A stretch of 64,000 nt of DNA from Sphingomonadales bacterium. Its GTDB lineage: Bacteria > Pseudomonadota > Alphaproteobacteria > Sphingomonadales > Sphingomonadaceae. Below the pieces are notes generated by a model, which worked only from the letters and a program-made list of their open reading frames with translations, had not been told where the DNA came from and ran no database searches. Below are positions 1 through 8,892 of this stretch, one piece after another. A program made the position numbers and the translations under genes. The stretch spans positions 871,501 to 935,500 of the forward strand of contig JADJGU010000001.1 in assembly GCA_016707885.1 (NCBI GenBank). Reading direction: 5' to 3'. Position 1 is the first letter of the stretch. Every line of letters starts with the position of its first letter.

Positions 1-1280
1 TCCGCCGCGAACAGGATCGGGTCAGGATAACGGCAGTGCTCGTTGACGCTCGAAGCGGACGGGAAATTTGGTCGCAAAGCTATGACCGGAATTTCGACGA
101 CGTCATCGGCATTCAGGAAGATATTGCCTTTTCGATCGCGTCTTCGCTCAAGACGGTAATCGAGCCGTCGCGGTTGCGCGCTATGGTTACAACCGGCACC
201 CGCTCGGTCGAAGCCTATCAATCTTATCTGCAAGGCTTGGCCGCGGAACGGCGGCAAGCTGCAGACGGGTCGGTCGAACATTTGAAGGCCGCTTCGCAGT
301 GGTTCGAACAGGCGCGTTCGCTCGACCCCAATTTCGCCTCTGCCCATTGGAAGGCAGCTGAATATTGGTTTGGCAAGGAAACGCGCATCAATAGCAGCAT
401 TTATGAGGAGAGTTACGACCTCGACACGCGTTACCAACGCTATCTGGAACGCATAAACGCCGCGATCGAAACGAGCGGCGGGGCAGTCGATAGCCTGAAA
501 TACCGTGCAACCCGGTCAACGCTTAACCTGCAGACGGGCGACGCATTCCAGATGATGCGCAAATATCTGCGCGCACGCCCCCGGGACATAGATGCCTGGG
601 AAGAAATGGCCGATCTTGCTGCTTATGCTGGCGAACGGAAATATATGGCAGTTGTGGGCAGGCAGTTGTTCCGGCTTTCAAACGAGGCAGGTGCGCCGCG
701 TTCGCGTGCGATTACCGTATCGACACTTGCACTTGATTTACAGCAGGCCGAGGCGGCTGCCGATGACCAGCTGGTGAGGCTGCCGAACAATGTCGTCACC
801 CAGTACCAATCCCATCGGGCCTATATCTGGTCGGGCAAATATGGCAAAGCGCGGCGGCTTCTGGCGCGTATTCGAACGTCGAAGCTGCCTCTTGCCAACC
901 GTCTGCTATCCGAGCTGCGCCAGGCATGTGCCGACCGAAAAGTTAAGGACGCCCGGTTGATCTACGCCAGGATAGGCAATGTGGGTGATACCAGTGCCCG
1001 TTGGCAGGCTGCACAGATCATTCGAGACCGGAAATCGGAAGCCGCTTTGCTCGCGCCGCTGGATAAGCCGGAGGAACTTCGCAGGCTGGTTCAATATATG
1101 GTCTATCCCAGTTTCGACATGCGACAATATCCATTGCTGACGCAGATATTGACTACCAACGGCACACCCAAACCGCGCCGGTGCCTGTGCCGGGCGCCTG
1201 TCCGGCTGGCTGACACAAGGCTTGCATTTCCGGGGATGTTCGACTACCGGCGCTCCTTCGCATGGGTTCTCCCCATGTGA
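1..1280 (+). CDS. TPR-repeat protein, C-terminal part (5' truncated, apparent frameshift)
   Basis: The frame is open to the left edge of the window, so the N-terminus is missing. The visible part begins with the conserved block that follows the TolB/FlgO-like domain in transcriptional-regulator or adenylate-cyclase-like TPR proteins (LVDARSGREIWSQSYDR, then IQEDIAFSIA), followed by helical TPR-like sequence. The last 35 or so residues in this frame are arginine-rich and unlike the family. From 1172 the -1 frame instead reads TAPVPVPGACPAG and stops at 1211-1213, which fits the usual Pro-rich, Cys-Pro ending. A one-base loss in CCCAAACC (1167-1174) explains both. The natural end is therefore probably 1213. 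I cannot tell a real mutation from a sequencing error. The ligand or target is unknown. Confidence 0.7.
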   Translation, partial: RREQDRVRITAVLVDARSGREIWSQSYDRNFDDVIGIQEDIAFSIASSLKTVIEPSRLRAMVTTGTRSVEAYQSYLQGLAAERRQAADGSVEHLKAASQWFEQARSLDPNFASAHWKAAEYWFGKETRINSSIYEESYDLDTRYQRYLERINAAIETSGGAVDSLKYRATRSTLNLQTGDAFQMMRKYLRARPRDIDAWEEMADLAAYAGERKYMAVVGRQLFRLSNEAGAPRSRAITVSTLALDLQQAEAAADDQLVRLPNNVVTQYQSHRAYIWSGKYGKARRLLARIRTSKLPLANRLLSELRQACADRKVKDARLIYARIGNVGDTSARWQAAQIIRDRKSEAALLAPLDKPEELRRLVQYMVYPSFDMRQYPLLTQILTTNGTPKPRRCLCRAPVRLADTRLAFPGMFDYRRSFAWVLPM

Positions 1281-1383
1281 TTCCCGTGCGGGAGGATGGC
1301 TTCGGCTGTCTGTTTGACCGCTTAATTTGATCCTCCAACGCCCGTGCGGGCTGTGGCGGAGAAAGAATGAAAGGAGGCCTCTC
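1214..1383 (+). promoter_or_regulatory. rplK leader with three hairpins
   Basis: Between the inferred true stop of the upstream gene (1213) and rplK lie three short GC-rich hairpins: CATGGG/CCCATG (1261-1277), CCCG-TG-CGGG (1283-1292) and GCCCG-TG-CGGGC (1340-1351). They precede a strong Shine-Dalgarno AAGGAGG at 1371-1377. L11-L1 operons are often autoregulated by L1 binding to the mRNA, so a structured leader is expected. I did not recognise the specific L1 site. The hairpins suggest this stretch is untranslated, which supports the 1213 end of the upstream gene. Confidence 0.4.
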
Positions 1384-1815
1384 ATGGCCAAGAAGATTGA
1401 CGGCTATATCAGCCTGCAGGTGCCCGCGGGCGCTGCAACCCCCTCCCCGCCGATCGGCCCTGCGCTCGGTCAGCGTGGTGTGAACATCATGGAATTCTGC
1501 AAGGCGTTCAATGCCGCGACCGGCGACCTTGAAAAGGGCACGCCGATCCCGACCAAGATCACCGTTTTCTCGGACAAGAGCTTCACATTCGCGACCAAGT
1601 CGCCGCCGGCAACCTTCCTCATCAAGAAGGTACTCGGCCTGAAATCCGGTTCGAAAGAACCGGGCAAGGTGACCGCGGGCAAGATCACGCGCAAGCAGCT
1701 TGAAGAAGTTGCAACACTGAAGATGAAAGACCTGAACGCGAACGACATGGACGCGGCGGTCAAGATTATCGCAGGCTCGGCTACGGCCATGGGCCTCGAA
1801 GTGGTGGAGGGCTGA
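1384..1815 (+). CDS. rplK: 50S ribosomal protein L11
   Basis: L11 builds the GTPase-associated centre on 23S rRNA. The 143-residue protein has the usual length. It shows the N-terminal proline-rich hinge (VPAGAATPSPPIGPALGQRGVNIMEFCKAF) and the C-terminal RNA-binding segment (KTPPAT-like block SPPATFLIKK, then MKDLNANDMDAAVKIIAGSA). ATG at 1384 was chosen because AAGGAGG lies 6 nt upstream; an in-frame start at 1327 would add 19 atypical residues. It is followed 4 nt later by rplA. secE-nusG, the usual upstream neighbours, are not in the window. Confidence 0.97.
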   Translation: MAKKIDGYISLQVPAGAATPSPPIGPALGQRGVNIMEFCKAFNAATGDLEKGTPIPTKITVFSDKSFTFATKSPPATFLIKKVLGLKSGSKEPGKVTAGKITRKQLEEVATLKMKDLNANDMDAAVKIIAGSATAMGLEVVEG

Positions 1816-1819
1816 GCCA

Positions 1820-2515
1820 CTGGCTAAACTGAGCAAAAAGGCAAAGACCCTGGCAGCGCTCGACGCTGAAAAGCTCTATGGCGTTGATGAAGCGCTGAAG
1901 ACCATCAAGGAACTGGCCACCGCCAAGTTTGACGAAACCATCGAAGTCGCGCTGAACCTCGGCGTTGACCCGCGCCACGCCGACCAGATGGTCCGTGGCA
2001 TGGTTTCGCTGCCTGCCGGAACAGGCAAAGACATGAAGGTCGCCGTGTTCGCACGTGGCGACAAGGCCGACGCAGCAACCGCTGCTGGAGCCGACAAGGT
2101 CGGTGCCGAAGACCTGATGGAAGATATGCAGGCCGGCAACCTGAACTATGACCGCGTGATCGCGACGCCCGACATGATGGGCATCGTCGGTCGCCTCGGC
2201 AAGACGCTGGGCCCCAAGGGCCTGATGCCGAACCCGAAGCTGGGCACCGTGACCATGGACGTCGCCGAAGCCGTCAAGGCTGCGAAGTCGGGTCAGGTTG
2301 AGTTCCGCGTTGAAAAGCAGGGCATCATCCACAGCGGTATCGGCAAGAAGAGCTTCTCCGACGCCGATCTACGCAAAAATTTCGATGCGCTGGTTGATGC
2401 CGTCGTCAAGTCCAAGCCTTCGGGCGCCAAGGGCAAATATCTGCGCAAGATCGCGATCAGCTCGACCATGGGCCCCGGCCTGAAGGTTGACGTCGCGGAC
2501 GTCGCTGGCGCCTAA
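1820..2515 (+). CDS. rplA: 50S ribosomal protein L1 (CTG start)
   Basis: L1 forms the mobile L1 stalk at the E site and is a translational repressor of its own operon. The protein has the family blocks FDETIEVALNLGVDPRHADQMVRG, GTGKDMKVAVFA, and LGPKGLMPNPKLGTVT. The expected N-terminus (AKLSKKAKTLAALD) begins at 1823. The codon before it is CTG (1820-1822), and no ATG, GTG or TTG lies in frame nearby. GGAGGG at 1806-1811, inside the end of rplK, is 8 nt from this CTG. Reading from it gives 231 residues, the normal length. Starting at the first in-frame ATG (1988) would delete about 56 conserved residues. A noncanonical CTG start, or an A-to-C error, is the likeliest explanation. Confidence 0.93.
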   Translation: MAKLSKKAKTLAALDAEKLYGVDEALKTIKELATAKFDETIEVALNLGVDPRHADQMVRGMVSLPAGTGKDMKVAVFARGDKADAATAAGADKVGAEDLMEDMQAGNLNYDRVIATPDMMGIVGRLGKTLGPKGLMPNPKLGTVTMDVAEAVKAAKSGQVEFRVEKQGIIHSGIGKKSFSDADLRKNFDALVDAVVKSKPSGAKGKYLRKIAISSTMGPGLKVDVADVAGA

Positions 2516-2538
2516 GCCACCGCCTTAACGAAATTGCG

Positions 2539-2570
2539 AAGGGCCAGGGGGAAACCTCCGGCCCTTTTGC
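2539..2570 (+). terminator. Rho-independent terminator after rplA
   Basis: AAGGGCC (2539-2545) pairs with GGCCCTT (2560-2566), with an inner GGGGG/CCTCC stem and an AAA loop. A short T run (2565-2568) follows. It lies 24 nt after the rplA stop and separates L11-L1 from the following gene. Confidence 0.75.
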
Positions 2571-2606
2571 TTTGCACATTGCCTTGGCCGCGCATAGTTT
2601 GGCCGC

Positions 2607-3854
2607 ATGCCCATCTCGCGCCGAACTTTAATAAGCATGATGGCTGCGGCACCGACCGCAAGCTGGGCTGCACCCCCCCGGTTTCTAAGCCGGAAGATAA
2701 GCGACATTCGCATTGTGCCGGGCATCGAAACCTTGCTGTCCTGCCGCCTCGACCTGCTTGCGGGTAGACGCATCGGCATGGTCACCAATCACACCGGGGT
2801 CGACCGTCAGGGCAGGCGTGATGTCGATCTGTTGCGCGCAGCCAATGTCGATGTGGGCGCCCTGTTTTCACCGGAGCACGGAATCGCTGGAAACGCTGGT
2901 GCGGGCGAAAAGGTCGGGCACGGGACTGACCTTACCACCGGGCTGCCGGTTTACAGTCTCTACGGCTCGACGCGTGAACCTACCGCAGAGATGCTGGCCG
3001 GTATCGATACGCTGGTCTTTGACATGCAGGATGTCGGAGCTCGTTTCTACACCTACCCGTCCACCCTGATGCTCATCCTGCGCGCCGCCGCGAAAGCGGC
3101 GATACCGGTGGTCGTGCTCGACCGGCCCAATCCGATGGGCGGCGAATTGGTGGAAGGGCCGCTTCTCGATCCGGCGCTCACCTCCTTTATCGGCATATTC
3201 GCTATGCCCGTTGTCCACGGAATGACGATGGGCGAATTGGCAAGAATGTTTGTTGCCGAACAAAAGTTGCCCGTCGACTTGACGGTCATTCCGATGCGCG
3301 GCTGGCATCGGGGAATTGGGCAATTACATCCCGAACATATCCCCTGGATTGCCCCGTCTCCCAATATAAAATGGCGCTGGACGCCTTTGGTCTATCCGGG
3401 AACCGCTCTGTTCGAAGGGACAAATGTTTCGGAAGGGCGCGGCACAAAGCGGCCGTTCGAATATATCGGCGCCCCGTTCATTCACGGCGGCGATCTGTCA
3501 AAACATCTGAACGCGATGGAAATCACCGGCACGAAATTCCACCCGACGTCATTCACCCCGACCGAATCCAAATATGCCGGCAAATTGTGTGGCGGCGTGC
3601 AATTGCTGACGCCCGACCGCGCGAGCTTCCGCCCGTTCCGCACCGGCGTAGCCATGGTGAAGGCGGTTCATGATCTTTACCCGAAAAAGTTCAAATTTCT
3701 GGCTGGCACCCCTAACCATTTCGATCGCCTCGCAGGGGTGAGCTGGGTGCGTGAGAACATTATCGCAGGAAAGAGTATCGCGGAAATCGAAGCCAAATGG
3801 CACGCCGATGAGGCGGCCTTTCGCGAAACACGCAAGCCCTATCTGCTATATTGA
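2607..3854 (+). CDS. DUF1343 exo-beta-N-acetylmuramidase (NamZ-like)
   Basis: Members of DUF1343 (NamZ, GH171) remove terminal N-acetylmuramic acid from peptidoglycan fragments during cell-wall recycling. The 415-residue protein starts with an arginine-containing signal peptide (SRRTLISMMAAAPTASWA). It carries the family signatures GRRIGMVTNHTGVDRQGR, LFSPEHGIAG, FDMQDVGARFYTYPST and VVLDRPNPMGGELVEGP, then the C-terminal domain. ATG at 2607 comes directly before the signal peptide. It stands alone downstream of the rplA terminator and converges on a lipoprotein gene. The family call is firm; the exact substrate is inferred. Confidence 0.88.
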   Translation: MPISRRTLISMMAAAPTASWAAPPRFLSRKISDIRIVPGIETLLSCRLDLLAGRRIGMVTNHTGVDRQGRRDVDLLRAANVDVGALFSPEHGIAGNAGAGEKVGHGTDLTTGLPVYSLYGSTREPTAEMLAGIDTLVFDMQDVGARFYTYPSTLMLILRAAAKAAIPVVVLDRPNPMGGELVEGPLLDPALTSFIGIFAMPVVHGMTMGELARMFVAEQKLPVDLTVIPMRGWHRGIGQLHPEHIPWIAPSPNIKWRWTPLVYPGTALFEGTNVSEGRGTKRPFEYIGAPFIHGGDLSKHLNAMEITGTKFHPTSFTPTESKYAGKLCGGVQLLTPDRASFRPFRTGVAMVKAVHDLYPKKFKFLAGTPNHFDRLAGVSWVRENIIAGKSIAEIEAKWHADEAAFRETRKPYLLY

Positions 3855-3871
3855 TCGCGGTGCAAACCCGA

Positions 3872-4582
3872 TCAGCGCCGTATGACTTTAAGATCGGAAA
3901 AATAGGCGCGCGTGCCGTCGCCAATCCACAAGCCGAACCCGCCGTTGCGGTTGGCGAGTTTCAAGTCGTCGAACGACAACACCAACTGCCCATCTACAAA
4001 GGCTGACAAGCGGCTGCCGTTGATATCCAGCCGCAACTTATGGGTGGCACCGGCTTTGACCGGTGCGGCACTTTCGTATTTTCCGGGGAAGAGTTCGCGC
4101 GAAACCGGGAAATGGAAATCGGGATGCGCGATATACTGGATGGCCCGCACATTGCGCGGCGCGGGCGGGCCAGGATCGTTCAGCGTTCCGTTGGTCATGC
4201 GCAAATAGACCGCCTCATAACTGCCGTCTGTCGCCGCGTGGTGAAACATCAGCCCGGCAAATCCACGTGCGTCTGGCCCGCTCTTTCCATTCAGTTCGGC
4301 GGCAATGCTGACCTCGATCGTACCGTTCTCCAGTGCGTCGTCAAACAGCACATAGGTCGGGCGGTTTCCGCCTGCTCCGGCAAGCTGTCGCGCCTGCTCG
4401 TCGTCCGTGAGCTCGACTTGAAGGACCTGCCGTCCCTCGCGAGCAACCAGTTCAGCGTAAACATCATGCAGCGCATAAGCGGAAGGGACACCTGCTGCAG
4501 ATGTTTGCGATCCCGTTTTCAGCGATGCGCAGGCGGGTAGCAACAGGAACGCCGCAGCTACAAAAATGTGTCGAAACTTCAT
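3872..4582 (-). CDS. lipoprotein with LamG/jellyroll-like domain
   Basis: A 236-residue protein with a lipoprotein signal peptide: MKFRHIFVAAAFLLLP followed by the lipobox LPAC (Cys18). The mature part has a beta-rich pattern (ENGTIEVSIAAELNG, ARGFAGLMFHH, HKLRLDINGSRLSAFVDGQLVLSF, GGFGLWIGDGTRAYFSDLKV) like laminin-G/concanavalin domains and the DUF1080 group, which bind carbohydrate. No catalytic motif is evident. It runs toward namZ and is followed on its 5' side by a co-oriented exported DUF4189 protein, so both may act at the envelope. Precise function is unknown. Confidence 0.6.
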   Translation of the reverse strand: MKFRHIFVAAAFLLLPACASLKTGSQTSAAGVPSAYALHDVYAELVAREGRQVLQVELTDDEQARQLAGAGGNRPTYVLFDDALENGTIEVSIAAELNGKSGPDARGFAGLMFHHAATDGSYEAVYLRMTNGTLNDPGPPAPRNVRAIQYIAHPDFHFPVSRELFPGKYESAAPVKAGATHKLRLDINGSRLSAFVDGQLVLSFDDLKLANRNGGFGLWIGDGTRAYFSDLKVIRR

Positions 4583-4662
4583 GGCAGCCGACCTCTATCA
4601 TGACTTTAGGGAAAACTTGGGGAGCATTTGCCGGAGCCATGAATGGCCCCGGCCAAAGCGGG

Positions 4663-5487
4663 TTATTTTGTCTTTTTCTTAGGTGGCTTGGGCTGAAAGG
4701 TCGAAGGCCCCAGAGCTGATCCGGTTTTAACCATCGAGCAGGATTTTTTGCCTTTCTGCTTCTCGCAATTTTTGACCGCAGCTTTGCCCGCACTCTCTTC
4801 GCTGCGTGCTGACCATCCGCCAAAAAGTGTGCCATCATCTGCCAAGGCGAGGCCGCCATAGCCCGTCTGGAAAGCATAGGCCCAGCAGCCGGGTGACGCG
4901 CAGCTTTTGATCGCCTCTGCCCGCGCTTCATTTCCGCGAGCATAGCCCCAGGAATTTGCACCCGCCCCGGTCAAGGCATCATAGGCGACTGCGCCAAAAT
5001 ACCAGTAATTGGCATCGGCGGTGCTGCTGCCCGCAAGAACGGTGACGCAATCAACCCCGCCCGATAACGCGCATTGCTTCTCGGCGTCGGCGCTGCTCTT
5101 GACGCTGATTCCCGTAAACCTGTCATCCTCGGAAATGGCAATCCATGCAAAATTCTCGCCAAAACTCACCCAGGCGCAGGCATAGCCGCACTGGTTCTTG
5201 ACGTAGTTTTCGGCTTCGCGAATATCGTCATAATTCCAGGCGGAGGTATAGGTCCGGGTCGCGGGATTCAGGGCGAGCGCGCCATATTTCCAATAGCATT
5301 GCTCCTGGTAAATAGGCTGCGGCGGACCGTATATTGGCTGATTGTTATTGGGGCCGCTATAACCGACGATCTGCGGTGGCGTTTCCCCGACAAGGACATT
5401 TTCACAAATTTGCGAGGCGTTGGCAGCAGGTGCAAACGCTAGACCGCACATCAGCAAAAGTGAACCCAGCAGCCATCTGAGCAGCAT
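4663..5487 (-). CDS. DUF4189 secreted repeat protein
   Basis: A 274-residue exported protein with a clear N-terminal signal peptide (RWLLGSLLLMCGLAFAPAANA). It contains two copies of the DUF4189 module: YGALALNPATRTYTSAWNYDD...NQCG and YFGAVAYDALTGAGANSWGYARG...KSCASPGC, each with GGLAL/WIAIS-type strands and paired cysteines likely to form disulfides. The tail is lysine/proline-rich (PKPPKKKTK). DUF4189 has no established enzymatic role. The downstream lipoprotein gene has the same orientation. Confidence 0.7.
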   Translation of the reverse strand: MLLRWLLGSLLLMCGLAFAPAANASQICENVLVGETPPQIVGYSGPNNNQPIYGPPQPIYQEQCYWKYGALALNPATRTYTSAWNYDDIREAENYVKNQCGYACAWVSFGENFAWIAISEDDRFTGISVKSSADAEKQCALSGGVDCVTVLAGSSTADANYWYFGAVAYDALTGAGANSWGYARGNEARAEAIKSCASPGCWAYAFQTGYGGLALADDGTLFGGWSARSEESAGKAAVKNCEKQKGKKSCSMVKTGSALGPSTFQPKPPKKKTK

Positions 5488-5586
5488 AATCGATTCCCAA
5501 TTCCGTCCCGCAACTGTCCCTATTGTCGCGGATCTAGCCCCTATTTCTAGGGAGCTGATTTGGTAATCGTCAATGTAAACAGTTGA

Positions 5587-6291
5587 CTAGGTCACTTTTT
5601 GCGTAGTCTGAACGCCAATCCAGTTCCGGACAAACCGGACGCGCACCACCCAATAGGTCAGAAAAGCCAGCGTCGCGAGCGAGGGTATCAGGAGTATGGG
5701 GGATCCTTGCATGAAGGGAAACACATCGTCCTGTTGCCCCAAAAACAGCGAGGTTGCCGCCAGAAAATAAGCCATCACCATGCGCCACAAATGCCGCGCG
5801 ACGCGCTGTCGCGGCTGCAGCTTGCGGCGCCAGAATAGCGACAGATCGAACATCACGGAGAGTGCTGCCAGCCCGCCAAACACCCAAAAGCCGACATGCG
5901 ACATGCCTTGAAAATTGCCGTCTGGCGCACGAAAAGCAGCAATTCCGCCATCAAGGAAAAGCGCGGTGGCCAATAAAGCGAGGGGTAAAGAGGCTTGCTC
6001 CATCGGGCCAGCCATCCCTGTCTTCGAACGCGCCGCGCTCCACGAGGTCAGCACGAGATATATAGTCCAGATACCCGCTGTCATCGACAGGCGGTCGGGC
6101 TCCCAACTGGTGAGCAACACCGCCGATGCTGCCATGCCGAGCATAGTTCCAAAGTAAATCTTCCCCGCACGCTCATGCAATCCGGTTGCGCCCTTGCGGC
6201 TCGCCATCGCGACCAGGCCGGAAACAAGCGCCGCCGCGCCAAGGGCGATATGTATGACCAGCAGCGGCGGGAAAACATAGGTAGTGATCAT
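5587..6291 (-). CDS. multi-pass membrane protein (DUF2306-like)
   Basis: An integral membrane protein of about 234 residues with seven or so hydrophobic segments. The first helix plus loop (VIHIALGAAALVSGLVAMASRKG...LHERAGKIYFGTMLGM) resembles DUF2306/cytochrome b561-like membrane proteins, with histidines at helix ends (H15, H42 in this numbering; conserved pattern inferred). ATG at 6291 is preferred because the family usually begins shortly before the first helix; an ATG at 6324 would add 11 residues. No Shine-Dalgarno decides between them. Function unknown. Confidence 0.6.
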   Translation of the reverse strand: MITTYVFPPLLVIHIALGAAALVSGLVAMASRKGATGLHERAGKIYFGTMLGMAASAVLLTSWEPDRLSMTAGIWTIYLVLTSWSAARSKTGMAGPMEQASLPLALLATALFLDGGIAAFRAPDGNFQGMSHVGFWVFGGLAALSVMFDLSLFWRRKLQPRQRVARHLWRMVMAYFLAATSLFLGQQDDVFPFMQGSPILLIPSLATLAFLTYWVVRVRFVRNWIGVQTTQKVT

Positions 6292-6354
6292 CGGCACTGT
6301 GTAGCGGCCCGTAACGCCGCGCATAGAAGCCGAAATGTGCTAGAGCATTTGCTT

Positions 6355-7899
6355 CTAACCGGCTTTGCGCCGACCGCTTCCGGCAACACAAACCAGAAAC
6401 GCCAGCCCCGCCCCGATGCACAGCTGCCATGGGAAAGCCAGGCCCTTCATCGCGGGTGGCAGGCCGAGGCTGTCGACAATATAATGCTGTTGCAGCAGGA
6501 TCGCGATGAAGCCGACCGCCAGCGCTGCGATCACCGATGCGGTCGAGCCGCGCTTTGTGAACAGCACCGTTGCATAGACGCCGAGCAATCCCGAATAGGC
6601 AAAGGCCATCACGCCGAGCACAAATTCGAGCAAAGGCATGTCGGTATAACGCTGCCAATAGAAACACAGGATCGACATCGCGAACAAGGCAAGCGCGAGC
6701 AGGATCATTGCCCAGCGTCCGGCGTTGACATAATGATGCTCTCCCACCTTGGCGCCATGCCGCTCCCTCCACGGCCGGTAGAAATCGCTCACCAGCACCG
6801 CGGACATCGAGATCAGCCCCGAATTGATCGCTGCCGCCGCAATCACGCCGACGGTGATCAGCCCGCGCACCCCCGGCGGGATTTCGGAGAGGATGAAGGA
6901 CATGAAGATGGTGATCTTCTCCCCCGAAAAACCCTGCATCGCGCTGGCGCTCGTCCCCATCAGGTCGGGCCGTTCGTAGAAGATGTGCAGCAGCGAACCG
7001 ATCGCCATGAACAGTGCGACGACTGGGATCGTCATCCACATCGAAAGGTAAAGCGCGCGGTTGCCTGTCTTGGCATCCTCGCAGGCGAGGAAACGCTGGC
7101 TGGTATCCTGATCGAGTCCGGCATTGCCGATGTTGAGCAGCACAAGCCCGGTCAGGATCGCCCACACCGTAAAGGGCTTTGACCAGTCGAGCGACCAGTC
7201 GAACAAGCGCAATTTGTCCACGCCCCCCGGCGCATGGCGCAACCCCTCCCAGATTTCAGACGCGGGCGCGGGGATGCGGTTCCAAAGCAGGAAAAAGACA
7301 ATTAACGCGCCGCCGACATAGAGCACCACCTGCACCAGATCGCTCCAGATCACCGCGTTCAACCCGCCGAACAGGGTGAAGACAATGCCAAACACCACCA
7401 GCACCGCAGAGGCGATCAATATGTGCTGCGGCTCGACATCGAGGAAGATGATCATCGAAACCGCGATCGCCGCGAGATAGAGCCGCGCCCCGCTCGCCAA
7501 TATCCGTCCGACCAGATACATCCCCGCCGCCGCGCGCCGCGCCGTCCGGTCGAACCGCTGCTCGAGCAGTTCGTACACCGTGGTCACGCCCAGCGCATAA
7601 TAACGCGGGATCAGCAGCCGGGCGACAAAGACCGCCGCGATGATCGCCGCGAAATTGCTCGTCAGATAGCTCCAGTCGCCGCGATAGCTGTTGTCGGGCG
7701 CACCCAGAAAGGTCGCGGCGGACTGCATCGTCGAGAGCGCGGAAATCGCGACCAACCATGCGGGGGCATGATGGCCTGCGAGGAAATAGTCCTCTGCCTT
7801 GTCCGGATTGCGCCGCGACGACCACCATGCCGCGAGCGCGAGCAGCGCGACATAAAGCCCGAGAACCGCCCAGTCATAACCCGTATATGCAAGCGGCAT
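6355..7899 (-). CDS. sodium:solute symporter family transporter
   Basis: A 514-residue inner-membrane protein of the SSS family (LeuT fold, Na+-coupled uptake). Family features are the N-terminal helix with YDWAVLGLYVALLALAAWW followed by the SSRR...AEDYFLAGH loop, then AISALSTMQSAATFLGAP, and the internal motif VFGIVFTLFGGLNAVIWSDLVQVVLYV. About 13 membrane segments can be drawn. The substrate cannot be read from the sequence; relatives include sugar, amino acid and sialate carriers. It is a single gene between two other membrane-protein genes on the same strand. Confidence 0.88.
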   Translation of the reverse strand: MPLAYTGYDWAVLGLYVALLALAAWWSSRRNPDKAEDYFLAGHHAPAWLVAISALSTMQSAATFLGAPDNSYRGDWSYLTSNFAAIIAAVFVARLLIPRYYALGVTTVYELLEQRFDRTARRAAAGMYLVGRILASGARLYLAAIAVSMIIFLDVEPQHILIASAVLVVFGIVFTLFGGLNAVIWSDLVQVVLYVGGALIVFFLLWNRIPAPASEIWEGLRHAPGGVDKLRLFDWSLDWSKPFTVWAILTGLVLLNIGNAGLDQDTSQRFLACEDAKTGNRALYLSMWMTIPVVALFMAIGSLLHIFYERPDLMGTSASAMQGFSGEKITIFMSFILSEIPPGVRGLITVGVIAAAAINSGLISMSAVLVSDFYRPWRERHGAKVGEHHYVNAGRWAMILLALALFAMSILCFYWQRYTDMPLLEFVLGVMAFAYSGLLGVYATVLFTKRGSTASVIAALAVGFIAILLQQHYIVDSLGLPPAMKGLAFPWQLCIGAGLAFLVCVAGSGRRKAG

Positions 7900-7955
7900 C
7901 CGGCCCCCTCTCCCTTGGGGGAAAGTGAAAGCCTATTGCCGCTACAAATGCAAGT

Positions 7956-8732
7956 TCAGGTCAGGGCCTTATATAAGCTGAACAAGCTGGTTGCGGTCAG
8001 CACCACGCCCACCATCAGCAGCAAGGTCTTGGGCGGCACGCGCTTGGCGATATAGCCCCCCAGCGGTGCCGCGAGCAATCCGCCGACGAGCAGACCGCCA
8101 GTCACTTGCGTAAATGCCTCAATCCCGATCGTGAAAAGAAACATCGCCGATACAGTAAAAGTCAGGAAGAATTCGGCGGTGTTTACCGTGCCCACGGTCT
8201 TGCGCGGATCGGTGCCCTGAATGAGGAGGTTCGACGTCACCACCGGCCCCCAGCCGCCCCCGCCCGAGGCATCGAGGAAACCGCCGAGCAGCCCCAAGGG
8301 CACCGTGACCTTCGCATCCTTCGCCTTGGGCATTTGCGGGTAAGTGAGCGCCTTATAGAGCAGGTAGAAACCAAGGCAGGTGAGGTAGAGCATCACCAGC
8401 GGCCGCGCGACATCGGCGTGGATGTTTGACAACACATAGGCACCGAGCGCTCCCCCGATCACCCCCGGAACGGCAATCCGCGCAAACAATTTCCAGTCGA
8501 CATTTTTGTGCAAGACATGGCTGATGCCCGAGGCGCCGGTCGTGAACATTTCCACCATATGCACACCCGCCGAGGCGCGCGCCGGGGCGACCCCCATCAC
8601 GCTGACCAGCAGCGTCGAACAGATTACGCCAAAGGCCATGCCGAGCGCGCCATCGACCAGCTGGGCCGCAAAGCCGATGGCGATAAAGGGCAGCAACGCG
8701 TTCCAATCGATGGACCAGATAAAGTCGAACAT
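7956..8732 (-). CDS. TSUP family (TauE/SafE) sulfite exporter-like permease
   Basis: A 258-residue TSUP family membrane protein. It has two pseudo-repeats: GFAAQLVDGALGMAFGVICSTLLVSVMGVAPARASAGVHMVEMFTTGASGISH, and LGLLGGFLDASGGGGWGPVVTSNLL...TVGTVNTAEFFLT. The GALGMAFG and GGGWGP motifs are typical. Family members export sulfite or organosulfur anions, but the substrate is not determinable here. ATG at 8732 is chosen: a GGGAG sequence lies about 10 nt upstream, and the ATG at 8774 adds 14 weak residues. Confidence 0.85.
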   Translation of the reverse strand: MFDFIWSIDWNALLPFIAIGFAAQLVDGALGMAFGVICSTLLVSVMGVAPARASAGVHMVEMFTTGASGISHVLHKNVDWKLFARIAVPGVIGGALGAYVLSNIHADVARPLVMLYLTCLGFYLLYKALTYPQMPKAKDAKVTVPLGLLGGFLDASGGGGWGPVVTSNLLIQGTDPRKTVGTVNTAEFFLTFTVSAMFLFTIGIEAFTQVTGGLLVGGLLAAPLGGYIAKRVPPKTLLLMVGVVLTATSLFSLYKALT

Positions 8733-8892
8733 GCGGCCACTGCTCCCAAACGCCGCGCCGAATCGCGGCTGCATGCAGGGGATGTTATGTCAACCTATAC
8801 GATAGACAATAGGGCTTGGCCTTGGGTGCGATAAAGCGGGGCTTTGTTGGGGTGGGGGGGGTAAAGCAATACAAACCAGACAACAAACCAAC

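Noticed and set aside
5995..7182. 395-codon open frame on the plus strand
   Set aside because: Lies antisense to the membrane protein and symporter genes; composition is His/Arg/Gln-rich and low in hydrophobic pattern, typical of a GC-rich shadow frame.
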